DNA of 56,514 nucleotides from Bacteroidota bacterium (lineage in GTDB: Bacteria; Bacteroidota; Bacteroidia; NS11-12g; UBA9320), in the NCBI GenBank assembly GCA_013359235.1, contig JABWCE010000017.1, forward strand, positions 1 through 56,514. The letters run 5' to 3'. The stretch's first letter is position 1; each line of letters starts with the position of its first letter. The translations under genes and the position numbers were made by a program. Below the pieces are notes generated by a model. The model searched no databases. It saw only the letters and a list, made by a program, of their open reading frames with translations, and was not told the DNA's origin. This document shows, piece after piece, positions 43,724-52,435 of this stretch.

Positions 43724-44863
43724 TTATTTTAAAATATCTCTCGAAATAACGATTCTTTGAATTTCGGAAGTGCCTTCGTATATCTGGGTAATTTTTGCGT
43801 CACGCATCAAACGTTCAACATGATATTCTTTTACATATCCATACCCGCCGTGTATTTGTACAGCTTCTACCGTAGTTTTCATTGCTGTTTCGCTTGCAAA
43901 CAACTTTGCCATACTACTTGCACGGTCATAATTTAAGTGTTTATCTTTAAGCCATGCGGCTTTAATACAAAGCAATCTGGCAGCTTCAATTTCGGTAGCC
44001 ATATCGGCAAGTTTAAACTGTATAGCCTGATGGTGCATAATTTCTTTACCAAAGGCTTTTCTTTCTTTTGAATATTTTAACGAAAGTTCATAAGCCCCCG
44101 ATGCAATACCCAAAGCTTGCGAAGCTATTCCAATTCTACCTCCACTAAGGGTTTTCATTGCAAATGTAAACCCAAAACCATCGTCGCCTATTCTGTTTTC
44201 TTTTGGCACTTTCACATCTTGAAACATTAATGAATGTGTATCGCTGCCTCTAATACCAAGTTTATCTTCTTTTTTGCCTATGGTAAAACCTGGCATATCT
44301 TTAGTTACTATCAAAGCATTAATTCCCTTGTGTTTTAGCTCTGCATGAGTTTGAGCTATTACCAGAAAGGTATCGGCTGTGCCTCCGTTGGTAATCCAGT
44401 TTTTGGTGCCGTTCAGCAAATAATAGTCACCCATATCTATTGCTGTGGTACGTTGCGAAGTGGCATCAGAACCTGCTTCGGGCTCCGAAAGGCAAAAAGC
44501 TCCGTGTATTGTACCCTGTGCAAGTGGTTTGAGGTATTTTTGTTTTTGTTCTTCGGTGCCAAATGTTTCAAGACCCCAGCAAACTAATGAATTATTAACC
44601 GACATTACTACTGAAGCCGAAGCATCAACTTTTGATATTTCTTCCATTGCAAGTACATAAGAAATAGTGTCTAACCCGCTTCCGCCGTACTCTGGCGATA
44701 CCATCATACCCAAAAAACCAAGTTCGCCTAATTTTCTGATTTGTTCTAAAGGAAATTTTTGATGTGTGTCTCTTTCAATTACGCCAGGCAAAAGTTCGTT
44801 TTGTGCAAATTCTCTTGCGGCGTTTCTAATCATTATATGTTCTTCCGTAAACTCAAAGTGCAT
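43724..44863 (-). CDS. Acyl-CoA dehydrogenase
   Basis: The protein of 379 residues is a normal-length member of the family. It oxidises acyl-CoA to trans-2-enoyl-CoA, passing electrons via FAD to electron-transfer flavoprotein. Signatures are AFCLSEPEAGSD (FAD and substrate region), NWITNGG, GGRIGIASQALGIA, and QIYEGTSEIQR near the end. The glutamate at 363 is in the position of the catalytic base of short/medium-chain enzymes such as butyryl-CoA dehydrogenase. It is a single-gene unit with its own promoter. Chain length preference cannot be told from sequence by eye. Confidence 0.95.
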   Translation of the reverse strand: MHFEFTEEHIMIRNAAREFAQNELLPGVIERDTHQKFPLEQIRKLGELGFLGMMVSPEYGGSGLDTISYVLAMEEISKVDASASVVMSVNNSLVCWGLETFGTEEQKQKYLKPLAQGTIHGAFCLSEPEAGSDATSQRTTAIDMGDYYLLNGTKNWITNGGTADTFLVIAQTHAELKHKGINALIVTKDMPGFTIGKKEDKLGIRGSDTHSLMFQDVKVPKENRIGDDGFGFTFAMKTLSGGRIGIASQALGIASGAYELSLKYSKERKAFGKEIMHHQAIQFKLADMATEIEAARLLCIKAAWLKDKHLNYDRASSMAKLFASETAMKTTVEAVQIHGGYGYVKEYHVERLMRDAKITQIYEGTSEIQRIVISRDILK

Positions 44864-44884
44864 TTTTTTAAAAAAATTTTAGTG

Positions 44885-44892
44885 CAAAAATA
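44885..44892 (-). promoter_or_regulatory. -7 box of the acyl-CoA dehydrogenase gene
   Basis: TATTTTTG on the minus strand fits TAnnTTTG and is followed by CAC, the same as before prfA. It lies 21 bases before the ATG at 44863. No -33 TTTG at 19 bases was found. Confidence 0.5.
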
Positions 44893-44929
44893 ATTATTAA
44901 AATCGGTTAAAAATACGTTTTGGAAATTC

Positions 44930-44937
44930 TAATTTAG
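44930..44937 (+). promoter_or_regulatory. -7-like box of the threonine dehydrogenase gene
   Basis: TAATTTAG followed by CAGTTTTAATTTTTA repeats almost exactly the sequence upstream of 39968. The ATG is 19 bases downstream. It is divergent from the acyl-CoA dehydrogenase promoter 37 bases away. Confidence 0.45.
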
Positions 44938-44956
44938 CAGTTTTAATTTTTAAAAT

Positions 44957-45907
44957 ATGGGTAAAGAAAAAGTGCTTATTATTGGTTCTTGCGGGCAAGT
45001 AGGGACTGAACTCAGCGAAGAGTTGCGAAAAATTTACGGAAATGATAATGTCATTTCATCGGATATTAAAAAGCCGCAAAGTGATTTTTGGAACGATAGT
45101 CCGTTCGAAATACTTGATGTACTTGATAAAAAACGCATTTCAGAGATATTTAGCAAATATAAACCAAGCCATATTTATCATCTTGCTGCATTGCTATCGG
45201 CTACTGCCGAGAAAAATCCTAAACTTGGGTGGCAATTAAATATGGATGGGCTTTTCAATATTTTTGATGCTTCATTAGAATTTGGCGTTAAAAGAATTTT
45301 TTGGCCCAGTTCTATTGCAGTATTTGGTCCTACAACACCTAAGAAAAATACACCACAACAATGTGTGATAGAACCAAACACAGTTTATGGTATTACAAAA
45401 TTTACCGGAGAAAGATATTGCGAATATTACCATAGAAGATATGGCTTAGATGTAAGAAGCATAAGATATCCTGGGCTTATAGGCTACAAATCAGAACCTG
45501 GCGGGGGTACTACCGATTATGCCGTTGAGATTTTTCATGAAGCATTAAAAAACAATAAATATTCATGTTTTTTAAATTCGGATACTACATTGCCTATGCT
45601 CTATATGCCCGATGCAATAAAAGCCACTTTAGATATTACACATGCCGAAACTGATAAAATTAAAACGCGATCATCTTATAATTTAGCAGGTTTTAGTTTT
45701 TCGCCTGAGTTGTTGTCTGATAAAATTAAAAATCATTTACCTGATTTTAAAATTTCATACAAACCAGACGAACGCCAAAAAATAGCCGATTCGTGGCCCG
45801 AAAGTATTGACGATAGCTTTGCCCGAAAAGACTGGGGTTGGCAAAATCAGTTTTCTTTAGAAGAAATGGTAAGCGATATGATAAAAAATCTTAAAGAAAG
45901 GTATTAG
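44957..45907 (+). CDS. SDR-type L-threonine 3-dehydrogenase
   Basis: An extended short-chain dehydrogenase of 316 residues. G10, G13 and G16 (IIGSCGQVG) bind NAD, and the catalytic pair is Y144-x3-K148 (YGITKFTGERYC). VRSIRYPGLIGYKSEPGGGTTDYAVEIF and TLPMLYMPDAIKATLDI (shown only in part here) are hallmark segments of the UDP-galactose-epimerase-like L-threonine dehydrogenase branch, which oxidises threonine to 2-amino-3-ketobutyrate. The partner ligase (Kbl) is not in the window. A sugar epimerase role is less likely given these segments. Confidence 0.87.
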   Translation: MGKEKVLIIGSCGQVGTELSEELRKIYGNDNVISSDIKKPQSDFWNDSPFEILDVLDKKRISEIFSKYKPSHIYHLAALLSATAEKNPKLGWQLNMDGLFNIFDASLEFGVKRIFWPSSIAVFGPTTPKKNTPQQCVIEPNTVYGITKFTGERYCEYYHRRYGLDVRSIRYPGLIGYKSEPGGGTTDYAVEIFHEALKNNKYSCFLNSDTTLPMLYMPDAIKATLDITHAETDKIKTRSSYNLAGFSFSPELLSDKIKNHLPDFKISYKPDERQKIADSWPESIDDSFARKDWGWQNQFSLEEMVSDMIKNLKERY

Positions 45908-45909
45908 GA

Positions 45910-46362
45910 TTATTTAACTGCAATTGCCGAAATTTCAACATTTGCACCTTTGGGCAAAGCTGTTACTTGTACGGTTTCTCTGGCGGGGTAATTATCTTTG
46001 AAAAAACTGCCGTAAACAGCATTTATTTTAGCAAAATTTGCAAGGTCTGTTACAAAAATTGTAGATTTTACAATATTTGAGTAATCCATTCCTGCGGCTT
46101 TTAGTATTTCGCCCAGGTTTTTCATTACTTGCTTTGTTTCTGCTTCTATATCTGTTTGAATCATATTGTTTGTTGCAGGATCTAAAGCTATTGCTCCTGA
46201 AATGTACAAAGTGTTGCCATGCATTACTGCCTGATTATATGGACCTATTGGAGCAGGGGCATTTGGTGTATTAATTACTGTTTTCATTGATGTTGTTTTG
46301 CAGTTTGATAAAAAAACTTGTAATATTATTATTAAATAAAAAATTCTGAAAAATTGTTTCAT
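45910..46362 (-). CDS. RidA-family enamine/imine deaminase with lipoprotein signal
   Basis: The RidA core runs from M26 to 150 (VINTPNAPAPIGPYNQAV, LYISGAIALDP). R128 and E143 (PARETVQV, NVEIS) mark the active site that hydrolyses reactive enamines such as 2-aminoacrylate. Before it lies MKQFFRIFYLIIILQVFLSNC, a full lipoprotein signal with lipobox LSNC at C21. The usual family members are cytoplasmic and start at the equivalent of M26. Start at 46362 follows prfA by only six bases. If the ATG at 46287 were used, a cytoplasmic form would result. Both forms might be made. Confidence 0.88.
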   Translation of the reverse strand: MKQFFRIFYLIIILQVFLSNCKTTSMKTVINTPNAPAPIGPYNQAVMHGNTLYISGAIALDPATNNMIQTDIEAETKQVMKNLGEILKAAGMDYSNIVKSTIFVTDLANFAKINAVYGSFFKDNYPARETVQVTALPKGANVEISAIAVK

Positions 46363-46368
46363 TTTATA

Positions 46369-47442
46369 TTAGTTTACTCCGCCTTCTTTAAGTCTTTCGG
46401 CATTTTCGGCTATCTGAAGTTGTTCAATAATATGTTGAATATCTCCATTCATTACATCTTGCAGGTTGTATAAAGTAAGACCTATGCGATGATCGGTAAT
46501 TCTACCTTGCGGATAATTGTAAGTTCTTATCTTTGCACTTCGGTCGCCTGTACTTACCATTGTTTTGCGTTTGCCGGCTATTTCTTCTTCGTGCTTTCTA
46601 ACTTCTTCTTCATAAAGTTTTGAACGCAACATATCCATAGCTTTTTCGCGGTTTTTCAATTGTGTTCTTTCTGTTTGGCAAACTACTACAACACCTGTAG
46701 GAATATGAGTAAGCTGTACTTTTGTTTCAACTTTATTTACATTTTGTCCGCCGGCACCTCCGCTTCGCGATGTTTCCATTTTTACATCGGCTGGGTTTAA
46801 GAAAAAATCAACCTCTTCTGCCTCCGGAAGTACGGCTACTGTAGCAGCCGAAGTATGTACCCTACCACTTGCTTCGGTATCGGGAACACGCTGTACACGA
46901 TGTACGCCGCTTTCAAATTTCAAAGTTCCATAAACGTCTTTTCCTTTAACTTCTACTATAACTTCTTTGTAACCACCCACCGTACCTTCGTTTTCATCTA
47001 AAATTATACCTTGCCAGCCTTTTTTTTCAAAATATTTTAAGTACATTCTAAGCAAATCTCCGGCAAAAATACTCGCTTCGTCACCACCTGTTCCTGCTCT
47101 TATTTCAAGTATAGCGTCTTTGCTATCTTCAGGATCTTTGGGCAATAGCAAAGTTTTTAATTCTTTTTCAAAGTTTAGTTGTTGTGCTGTTTTTTCTTCA
47201 AGTTCAGATTTTGCAAGGTCTTTCAGTTCTTCATCTTTTTCGGTGTTTAAAATTTGTTTTGCTTCATCAATGTTTTTAATTATCAAACGGTATTTGTGAT
47301 AAATTTCATCAATTTCTTTGAGGTCAACATATTCTTTGTTCAATTGAGTGAACTTTTTCATGTCAGACATTATATCGGCGCTGCTCAAAAGCAACTCAAT
47401 TTCCTTAAACCTTGCGTGTATTGCTTCAAGCTTATCAAGCAT
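46369..47442 (-). CDS. prfA: Peptide chain release factor 1
   Basis: RF1 recognises UAA and UAG stops. The 357-residue frame from the ATG at 47442 is chosen over a TTG three codons upstream. GGQ is at 231-233 ([11 protein letters not shown]) for peptidyl-tRNA hydrolysis, and the stop-reading tripeptide is PDT at 187-189 in [13 protein letters not shown]1-specific segments [13 protein letters not shown] and [15 protein letters not shown] are present. A TATTTTTG box ends seven bases before the ATG, so the transcript may be leaderless. The lipoprotein RidA gene follows. Confidence 0.96.
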   Translation of the reverse strand: MLDKLEAIHARFKEIELLLSSADIMSDMKKFTQLNKEYVDLKEIDEIYHKYRLIIKNIDEAKQILNTEKDEELKDLAKSELEEKTAQQLNFEKELKTLLLPKDPEDSKDAILEIRAGTGGDEASIFAGDLLRMYLKYFEKKGWQGIILDENEGTVGGYKEVIVEVKGKDVYGTLKFESGVHRVQRVPDTEASGRVHTSAATVAVLPEAEEVDFFLNPADVKMETSRSGGAGGQNVNKVETKVQLTHIPTGVVVVCQTERTQLKNREKAMDMLRSKLYEEEVRKHEEEIAGKRKTMVSTGDRSAKIRTYNYPQGRITDHRIGLTLYNLQDVMNGDIQHIIEQLQIAENAERLKEGGVN

Positions 47443-47448
47443 AAGGTG

Positions 47449-47456
47449 CAAAAATA
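47449..47456 (-). promoter_or_regulatory. -7 box immediately before prfA
   Basis: TATTTTTG on the minus strand is separated from the ATG at 47442 by six bases (CACCTT). Transcription start would fall at or within a base or two of the start codon. A -33 element is not apparent. Confidence 0.45.
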
Positions 47457-47484
47457 ATTAAAATTTAAAGCTTGTTTTAATAAT

Positions 47485-48276
47485 TTAATTTGTTGTTTCT
47501 ACTACTTTTATAGATTGATTGTCTTGTAAATAAAGTAGATTTCCTTCGGTGCGTATGTTTAAATATGTTTTTTCAAAATTGTAATTAAAAATAGTTTTTT
47601 CAAAAGAAACAGTATTGTAAACCCAAAAACCTTCGTTTGATTTGTAAAAAATATTTTCGTCTTTCACTTGAAAAGTTGAAAAATTTTCGAGTGTAATTGT
47701 GTTTAAGTAATTTGCCAGAATATCAAATTTCATAAGGCTTTTGCTGTTTATTTTGAGGTAAACAAATTTTCCGTCATCTAAAATCATTTGTGGCGATATT
47801 GCAGTGTCTGAAAAATTTGAAATAATTACAGATTCGGTAAGTAAATTGCCTTTTTTATCACATTTTCGAAGTTTTAAATTAATAGGGTCTAAGAACCAAA
47901 TACCATTATCGTAGCTTCGGCATATTACCTGAATATTATTTAAGTCATAAGTTTTGAAAAGATTTGTTTCGCCTAGTGTATTCAAATTATTGTCAAAATA
48001 CTTTATTATGCCTTGGTCTTGATAATAAACATATATTTCTAAAGGGTTTGAGGCATCAATAAGAGAAACATTCCCTAAAACTTTCAAATTTATTTCTGCT
48101 TTTTTTATACCTTTTTTATCGTATTTAATTATATCGTTTTTATGGGTAACAGCATAAATATTGCCGATATTATCTGTTGTAAACATTTTAAATTCACCAT
48201 TTATCACAATTTCGGTTGGTTTAAAACTTGCAGAAATTAAAAAAATGATAATTAATATGTACTTATTAGTTTTCAA
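47485..48276 (-). CDS. Secreted or periplasmic beta-propeller-like protein
   Basis: The 263-residue protein has an N-terminal hydrophobic signal (MKTNKYILIIIFLISASF). Repeated segments of the type NIGNIYAVTHKNDIIKYDKKG, then NNLNTLGE and YDNGIWFLDP, suggest four to five propeller blades as in NHL or related beta-propellers. No T9SS sorting domain is present, so it probably stays in the periplasm. It overlaps the end of lpxH by 11 bases. No specific family name was recognised. Confidence 0.75.
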   Translation of the reverse strand: MKTNKYILIIIFLISASFKPTEIVINGEFKMFTTDNIGNIYAVTHKNDIIKYDKKGIKKAEINLKVLGNVSLIDASNPLEIYVYYQDQGIIKYFDNNLNTLGETNLFKTYDLNNIQVICRSYDNGIWFLDPINLKLRKCDKKGNLLTESVIISNFSDTAISPQMILDDGKFVYLKINSKSLMKFDILANYLNTITLENFSTFQVKDENIFYKSNEGFWVYNTVSFEKTIFNYNFEKTYLNIRTEGNLLYLQDNQSIKVVETTN

Positions 48277-49009
48277 ATCTTTTTAACTCTAAATCATTGC
48301 CATTAAATACAGCATAAGTACAAAATTTGAACCAATCGCCAAGATTTATATATCGCGATTTTTCGTTCAATTTTATATCAAGTGCCAGATGTCTATGTCC
48401 AAAAATTAAATAATCAAAAAAATCATTTTTTAAAATTTCGTTACAGTATTGTACAAGCCATTCTTTTTCTACAACTATGTTTTCGTTTTCGTATTTTTCT
48501 TGAGCAAGACGGCTTTTTGACGAAAGGTAATTGCCAATTGAAAGCCCAATAGAAGGGTGCAGAAATGCAAAAGATGTTTGGCAAATTTTACTTCTGAAAA
48601 ATTTTTTAAGAAATTTAAAAAGGTAATCGCCATTGCCAAGCCCGTCACCATGGTGAACATAGAATTTTTTACCTGATTTTTCGAAAATATACTCATTGCT
48701 GTACAATGTAGCTCCAAATTCCGACTCGAAATAGTCAAACATCCACATATCGTGATTACCTCTGAAAAATCTTAACTTTACACCCGCATCGCTTACTTTT
48801 GCAAGACACCCAAGTAATCGGGAAAACCCTTTGGGAACCACGTATTTATATTCAAACCAAAAATCGAAAATATCACCAACAAGAAATATTTCATCTGCAT
48901 CAGTAGCTGAATTTTCGAGCCATTTTACTATTTTTTTTTCTCTTAAAAGACTTTCTTTAGCATTGGGTATGCCAAGATGAAAATCAGACGCAAAGTATAT
49001 ATTGCCCAC
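48266..49009 (-). CDS. lpxH: UDP-2,3-diacylglucosamine diphosphatase
   Basis: This metallophosphoesterase hydrolyses UDP-2,3-diacylglucosamine to lipid X in lipid A synthesis. Motifs are D9 and H11 (SDFHLG), D46 (GDIFDFW), N85/H86 (RGNHDMW), the VHHGDGLG block and the final FGHRH. From the GTG at 49009 the protein has 247 residues. A longer TTG frame (from 49018) would place its start codon inside the -7 box TAAGTTTG (49023-49016), so the GTG is preferred. The reader should note that the resulting transcript would be leaderless. It heads a run that continues into the propeller gene and probably prfA. Confidence 0.9.
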   Translation of the reverse strand: MGNIYFASDFHLGIPNAKESLLREKKIVKWLENSATDADEIFLVGDIFDFWFEYKYVVPKGFSRLLGCLAKVSDAGVKLRFFRGNHDMWMFDYFESEFGATLYSNEYIFEKSGKKFYVHHGDGLGNGDYLFKFLKKFFRSKICQTSFAFLHPSIGLSIGNYLSSKSRLAQEKYENENIVVEKEWLVQYCNEILKNDFFDYLIFGHRHLALDIKLNEKSRYINLGDWFKFCTYAVFNGNDLELKRFEN

Positions 49010-49015
49010 AGAATG

Positions 49016-49023
49016 CAAACTTA
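49016..49023 (-). promoter_or_regulatory. -7 box immediately before lpxH
   Basis: TAAGTTTG on the minus strand fits TAnnTTTG and ends six bases before the GTG at 49009. This repeats the prfA layout. Confidence 0.45.
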
Positions 49024-49122
49024 ATTTATTTTGAGCTATTTGTGTTGTTTTGCAACTTGCGTATGTATTTTTTTATTTTATATTGTGAATAAATGTTTTT
49101 GTTTTCAAATGTAATATTCAAT

Positions 49123-49130
49123 TAGTTTAG
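49123..49130 (+). promoter_or_regulatory. -7-like box of the lipoprotein gene
   Basis: TAGTTTAG followed by CCGTTTG is the third occurrence of a TAnnTTAGCnGTTT pattern in the window. It lies 19 bases upstream of the ATG at 49150. Confidence 0.4.
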
Positions 49131-49149
49131 CCGTTTGAAAATATTAAAT

Positions 49150-49701
49150 ATGATAAAAAAAATAAATTTAATTTTAACTGCTTTTGTGTTTATTTTGCTT
49201 GTATCGTGCAATTCAAACAGCAACGACGACCCTCCGAAAAATGACAATGACACAACGAATAATGGAGGGGGTGGCAACAATGTTACAGGAATAAATCTTA
49301 ACCCTGATTTCAGTTTTTCGTTTAACGGAAAAAAAATTTCTTTTTCAAAAATTGAAGCACTTTACGGTGGTAAAATTTACTTTACAGGGTATGACAACCT
49401 TGGCGAATACAGTCTTGATATGGGTTTGCCTGCATTGAAAGGGGTGCTTATAAAAGACAAGCCATTTACAATAGGCGAATATCAATATACAGGACGAAGT
49501 TTGTATCTTGAGAGTGAAGAGAAAAAATGGTATTTTGATGGTGGGAAAATTAACATTACAAAAAACACTTCGAATACAGTTTCGGGAACATTTAATGCAA
49601 AAGCGTATTTGCTCGATTTTACAAACCCTGATAAACCAGAGAGATTAGATTCTGTAACAGTTACTGACGGAGTTTTCAATAATATTAAAGTTAAGGGTTA
49701 A
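49150..49701 (+). CDS. Lipoprotein of unknown function
   Basis: The ATG at 49150 gives 183 residues with lipobox LVSC (C20). A TTG five codons upstream would fall where transcription probably starts. After the cysteine comes a flexible acidic and asparagine/glycine-rich stretch (NSNDDPPKNDND, GGGGNN), then a compact beta-rich domain (FSFSFNGKKISF, ITKNTSNTVSGTFNAKAY). This overall pattern is common in Bacteroidota outer-membrane lipoproteins. The GTFNAK-type strand recalls the DUF6252-like proteins but the match is uncertain. The acidic residues after the cysteine could act as a surface export signal. Confidence 0.78.
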   Translation: MIKKINLILTAFVFILLVSCNSNSNDDPPKNDNDTTNNGGGGNNVTGINLNPDFSFSFNGKKISFSKIEALYGGKIYFTGYDNLGEYSLDMGLPALKGVLIKDKPFTIGEYQYTGRSLYLESEEKKWYFDGGKINITKNTSNTVSGTFNAKAYLLDFTNPDKPERLDSVTVTDGVFNNIKVKG

Positions 49702-49706
49702 TTGAT

Positions 49707-50363
49707 TTAAAACCTATAATCGATGCCGTAAGATAGTATCTGCGGAATGCCAAGGCTTAGTTCAAATCCTAACCCGAAATTTTTATTAATCAGGTATCTG
49801 TAACCCAAATCAACTGCCGGAAACATAGAGCCTGGAAAACTTGCATTAAGTTTACTGTCTAAATCGGTATCGGTTACCGAAGGTGAAATTTTCCAAAAAA
49901 CAGCCCCAAACCGTATTCCTCCATATAAATCATGATTTTCATGTTTTAAAAAGTGGTAGTTTGCAAAAATTCCTGCATAACGTCTTTTAGCCGAAATACT
50001 AATATCATTAAATCTACGTGTAATAAAATCAGCATTTTTAAAGACCATATAGCTTATGTCTAAACCTAATTTTTGGGTAGAAAGCAATATGCCTGCCGAA
50101 AATTTATCGCTGAACTTATAACTATATCCTATTTGAATAGCCGGCAATGAATGCCCTTTGAATTGGCATGTATCAGATTTGAGTTTAAAATTCACATTGC
50201 TTTTTTTTAAAATAATACCCCAAGTACTAAGCGAACCATTAAGATATATCTGATGTTTTTTATATATTTTTTCATCATTAAATCTATATTGTGAGTATGA
50301 ATTAATGCTTGAAAAAGCAATAAAAATAGCGATGTAAAATGTTTTGAATTTGAGTTTATTCAT
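49707..50363 (-). CDS. Outer-membrane beta-barrel-like protein, second of a tandem pair
   Basis: The ATG at 50363 gives 218 residues with a signal peptide (MNKLKFKTFYIAIFIAFSSINSYSQ). Strands with alternating hydrophobic and polar residues (IQIGYSYKFSDKFSAGILLST, GYRYLINKNFGLGFELSLG) and a terminal YRF, an aromatic C-terminal residue, fit a small eight- to ten-strand barrel. It overlaps the paralogous gene upstream by eight bases. Function is unknown. Confidence 0.75.
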   Translation of the reverse strand: MNKLKFKTFYIAIFIAFSSINSYSQYRFNDEKIYKKHQIYLNGSLSTWGIILKKSNVNFKLKSDTCQFKGHSLPAIQIGYSYKFSDKFSAGILLSTQKLGLDISYMVFKNADFITRRFNDISISAKRRYAGIFANYHFLKHENHDLYGGIRFGAVFWKISPSVTDTDLDSKLNASFPGSMFPAVDLGYRYLINKNFGLGFELSLGIPQILSYGIDYRF

Positions 50364-51024
50364 TAATTGTATATGTAATGCCACCTGTTATAAAATTTGG
50401 AGCACCTAAAATTGTTTCGGAGATAAATGAAATGTTATCTTTTACTTTAATTCTGAAACCTAATGGAATTAATCCAATAGCCGGGCGATTAAGGTAAATT
50501 AGGTCACTCAAAATCTGGCTTTGCAGTTCGGGTTCGGATTTATCGAGTTTTATTGACCATTTAACTATACCCACTTTAATTCCCGAAAACAAATCAACAC
50601 GATTGTTATTTAAATAATGATATAAAAATTTTCCACCAAAATAGCTTCTTCGTAAAACAGCTTTATTGTCTAAGCTAATTAATTGGAAATTGTATTTTGA
50701 GTCATAAACCCAATAATCAATATCCATTTTTAAGGTTTGCAAAGTAAAATTTAAGCCACAACTTACTTTTTTTGACAAAAAACCATCAGCCGCAAAGCCA
50801 AAAACAGGTGTACTTTTTCCGAAATATTTATAATGTCCGAGTGTTGAATCATCTTGTTCGTTCATACCTTTGTTTAAAATGCCTACAAGGCTTACACCCA
50901 GGTTTAATCCAAGATAAATTTCTTTTTTGTTTGTTTCATTTTCGTTTTTTGGTTTTACTTTTTTTTGAGCAAATACAGGCAATAATATGCAGAGGGCAAT
51001 TGTTGAAATTAATATTTTTTTCAT
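50356..51024 (-). CDS. Outer-membrane beta-barrel-like protein, first of a tandem pair
   Basis: The 222-residue protein has signal peptide MKKILISTIALCILLPVFA and strands parallel to those of the next gene. Compare FGFAADGFLSKKVSCGLNF here with IQIGYSYKFSDKFSAGILL there, and LFSGIKVGIVKWSI with LYGGIRFGAVFWKI. The shared order of blocks shows the two arose by duplication, though they have diverged widely. It starts ten bases after the dihydrolipoyl dehydrogenase gene. Confidence 0.75.
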   Translation of the reverse strand: MKKILISTIALCILLPVFAQKKVKPKNENETNKKEIYLGLNLGVSLVGILNKGMNEQDDSTLGHYKYFGKSTPVFGFAADGFLSKKVSCGLNFTLQTLKMDIDYWVYDSKYNFQLISLDNKAVLRRSYFGGKFLYHYLNNNRVDLFSGIKVGIVKWSIKLDKSEPELQSQILSDLIYLNRPAIGLIPLGFRIKVKDNISFISETILGAPNFITGGITYTINE

Positions 51025-51033
51025 TTTTAAAAA

Positions 51034-52428
51034 TTAATAATGTATTGGTCTTTTTTCAAAAGTATCAAGGGCGGCTTCTTTAAGGGCTTCGCTATATGTG
51101 GGGTGAGCATGGCTTGTACGGGCAATATCTTCGGCACTTGCTCTGTACTCCATAGCCAAAACAGCTTCACCGATTATATCGGCAGCACGTGGACCTATGA
51201 TATGTACTCCTAAAATTTCATCGGTTTTTGTGTTTGCAATAATTTTTACAAAACCATCAGTATCTGTGCTTGCAATTGCTCTGCCGTTTGATTTATAGCT
51301 GCAAGTGCCGGTTTTGTAACCAATGTTTTCAGATTTTAGTTGTTCTTCGGTTTTTCCTACTGCTGCTACTTCGGGCCAAGTGTACACTACTGAAGGAATA
51401 AGGTTGTAATTTATGTGAGGTTTTTGTCCGGCAATGCGTTCGACAACAAATACACCTTCTTCTTCGGCTTTATGTGCAAGCATAGCTCCGCGTATCACAT
51501 CACCTATTGCATAAATTCCATCTACATTGGTTTGTAAATTTTCATCAACCATTACTCTGCCTTTTTCGTCAAGTTTTACACCTGTATTTTCTAAAGCTAA
51601 ATTATTGGTATATGGTATTCTGCCTACGCTCACCAAACAATAATCACCTTCAATATTTATAGTTTCGCCTTTGGCATTTTCGGCGGTAAGAACAACGGAT
51701 TTACCAGTATTTTTTACTGATTTTACCTTGTGTTTTAAATAAAACTCAAAACCTTGTTTTTTTAATACTCTTGCAAGTTCTTTGCTTAATGAACCATCCA
51801 TTGCAGGGATAATTGTATCCATAAATTCAACAACAGATACTTTTGAACCCAAGCGTTTATATACCGAACCAAGTTCTAATCCGATTGCACCGCCACCAAT
51901 AACAATGAGGTGTTTTGGTATTTCACTAAGGCTTAATGCTTCGGTACTTGTAATTATACGTTTTTTGTCAATTTCAATTCCTTTTATTATTGCCGGTTTG
52001 CTTCCGGTTGCTATAATTGTTTTATTTGTTTCTATTAATTTTTCGTTGCCGTTTGAAACTATTTTTATTTTATTTTTTGATAAAAACGAACCTTCGCCTT
52101 CTATCACATCAATTTTATGTTTTTTCATCAGATATGAAATGCCACTGTTCAATTGTTTTACAACTTCATTTTTGCGTAAAATCATTTTAGTTAAATCTAT
52201 ATTTATGTTTGTTGCAGAAATACCATGCTTTTCAAATGATGAAACGGCATTGTGATAAATTTCGCTGCTGTCTAACAATGCTTTGCTTGGAATACATCCC
52301 ACATTTAGGCATGTACCACCCAATACACTGTATTTTTCTATAATTGCAGTTTTAAACCCAAGTTGAGCTGCTCTTATAGCAGCTACATAACCTCCGGGAC
52401 CGCTTCCTATAACTGTTATGTCGTACAT
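51034..52428 (-). CDS. lpdA: Dihydrolipoyl dehydrogenase
   Basis: The E3 component of 2-oxo acid dehydrogenase and glycine cleavage complexes, reoxidising dihydrolipoamide with NAD. FAD binds at GSGPGGY (8-14), and the redox cysteines are C40 and C45 (GGTCLNVGCIPSK). NAD binds at VIGGGAIGLELG. The second FAD motif is YAIGDVIRGAMLAHKA. The interface catalytic pair is HAHPTYSE near the end. Length of 464 is standard. It stands between gldH and two barrel genes rather than near E1/E2 genes. Confidence 0.97.
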   Translation of the reverse strand: MYDITVIGSGPGGYVAAIRAAQLGFKTAIIEKYSVLGGTCLNVGCIPSKALLDSSEIYHNAVSSFEKHGISATNINIDLTKMILRKNEVVKQLNSGISYLMKKHKIDVIEGEGSFLSKNKIKIVSNGNEKLIETNKTIIATGSKPAIIKGIEIDKKRIITSTEALSLSEIPKHLIVIGGGAIGLELGSVYKRLGSKVSVVEFMDTIIPAMDGSLSKELARVLKKQGFEFYLKHKVKSVKNTGKSVVLTAENAKGETINIEGDYCLVSVGRIPYTNNLALENTGVKLDEKGRVMVDENLQTNVDGIYAIGDVIRGAMLAHKAEEEGVFVVERIAGQKPHINYNLIPSVVYTWPEVAAVGKTEEQLKSENIGYKTGTCSYKSNGRAIASTDTDGFVKIIANTKTDEILGVHIIGPRAADIIGEAVLAMEYRASAEDIARTSHAHPTYSEALKEAALDTFEKRPIHY

Positions 52429-52435
52429 CTGATAT

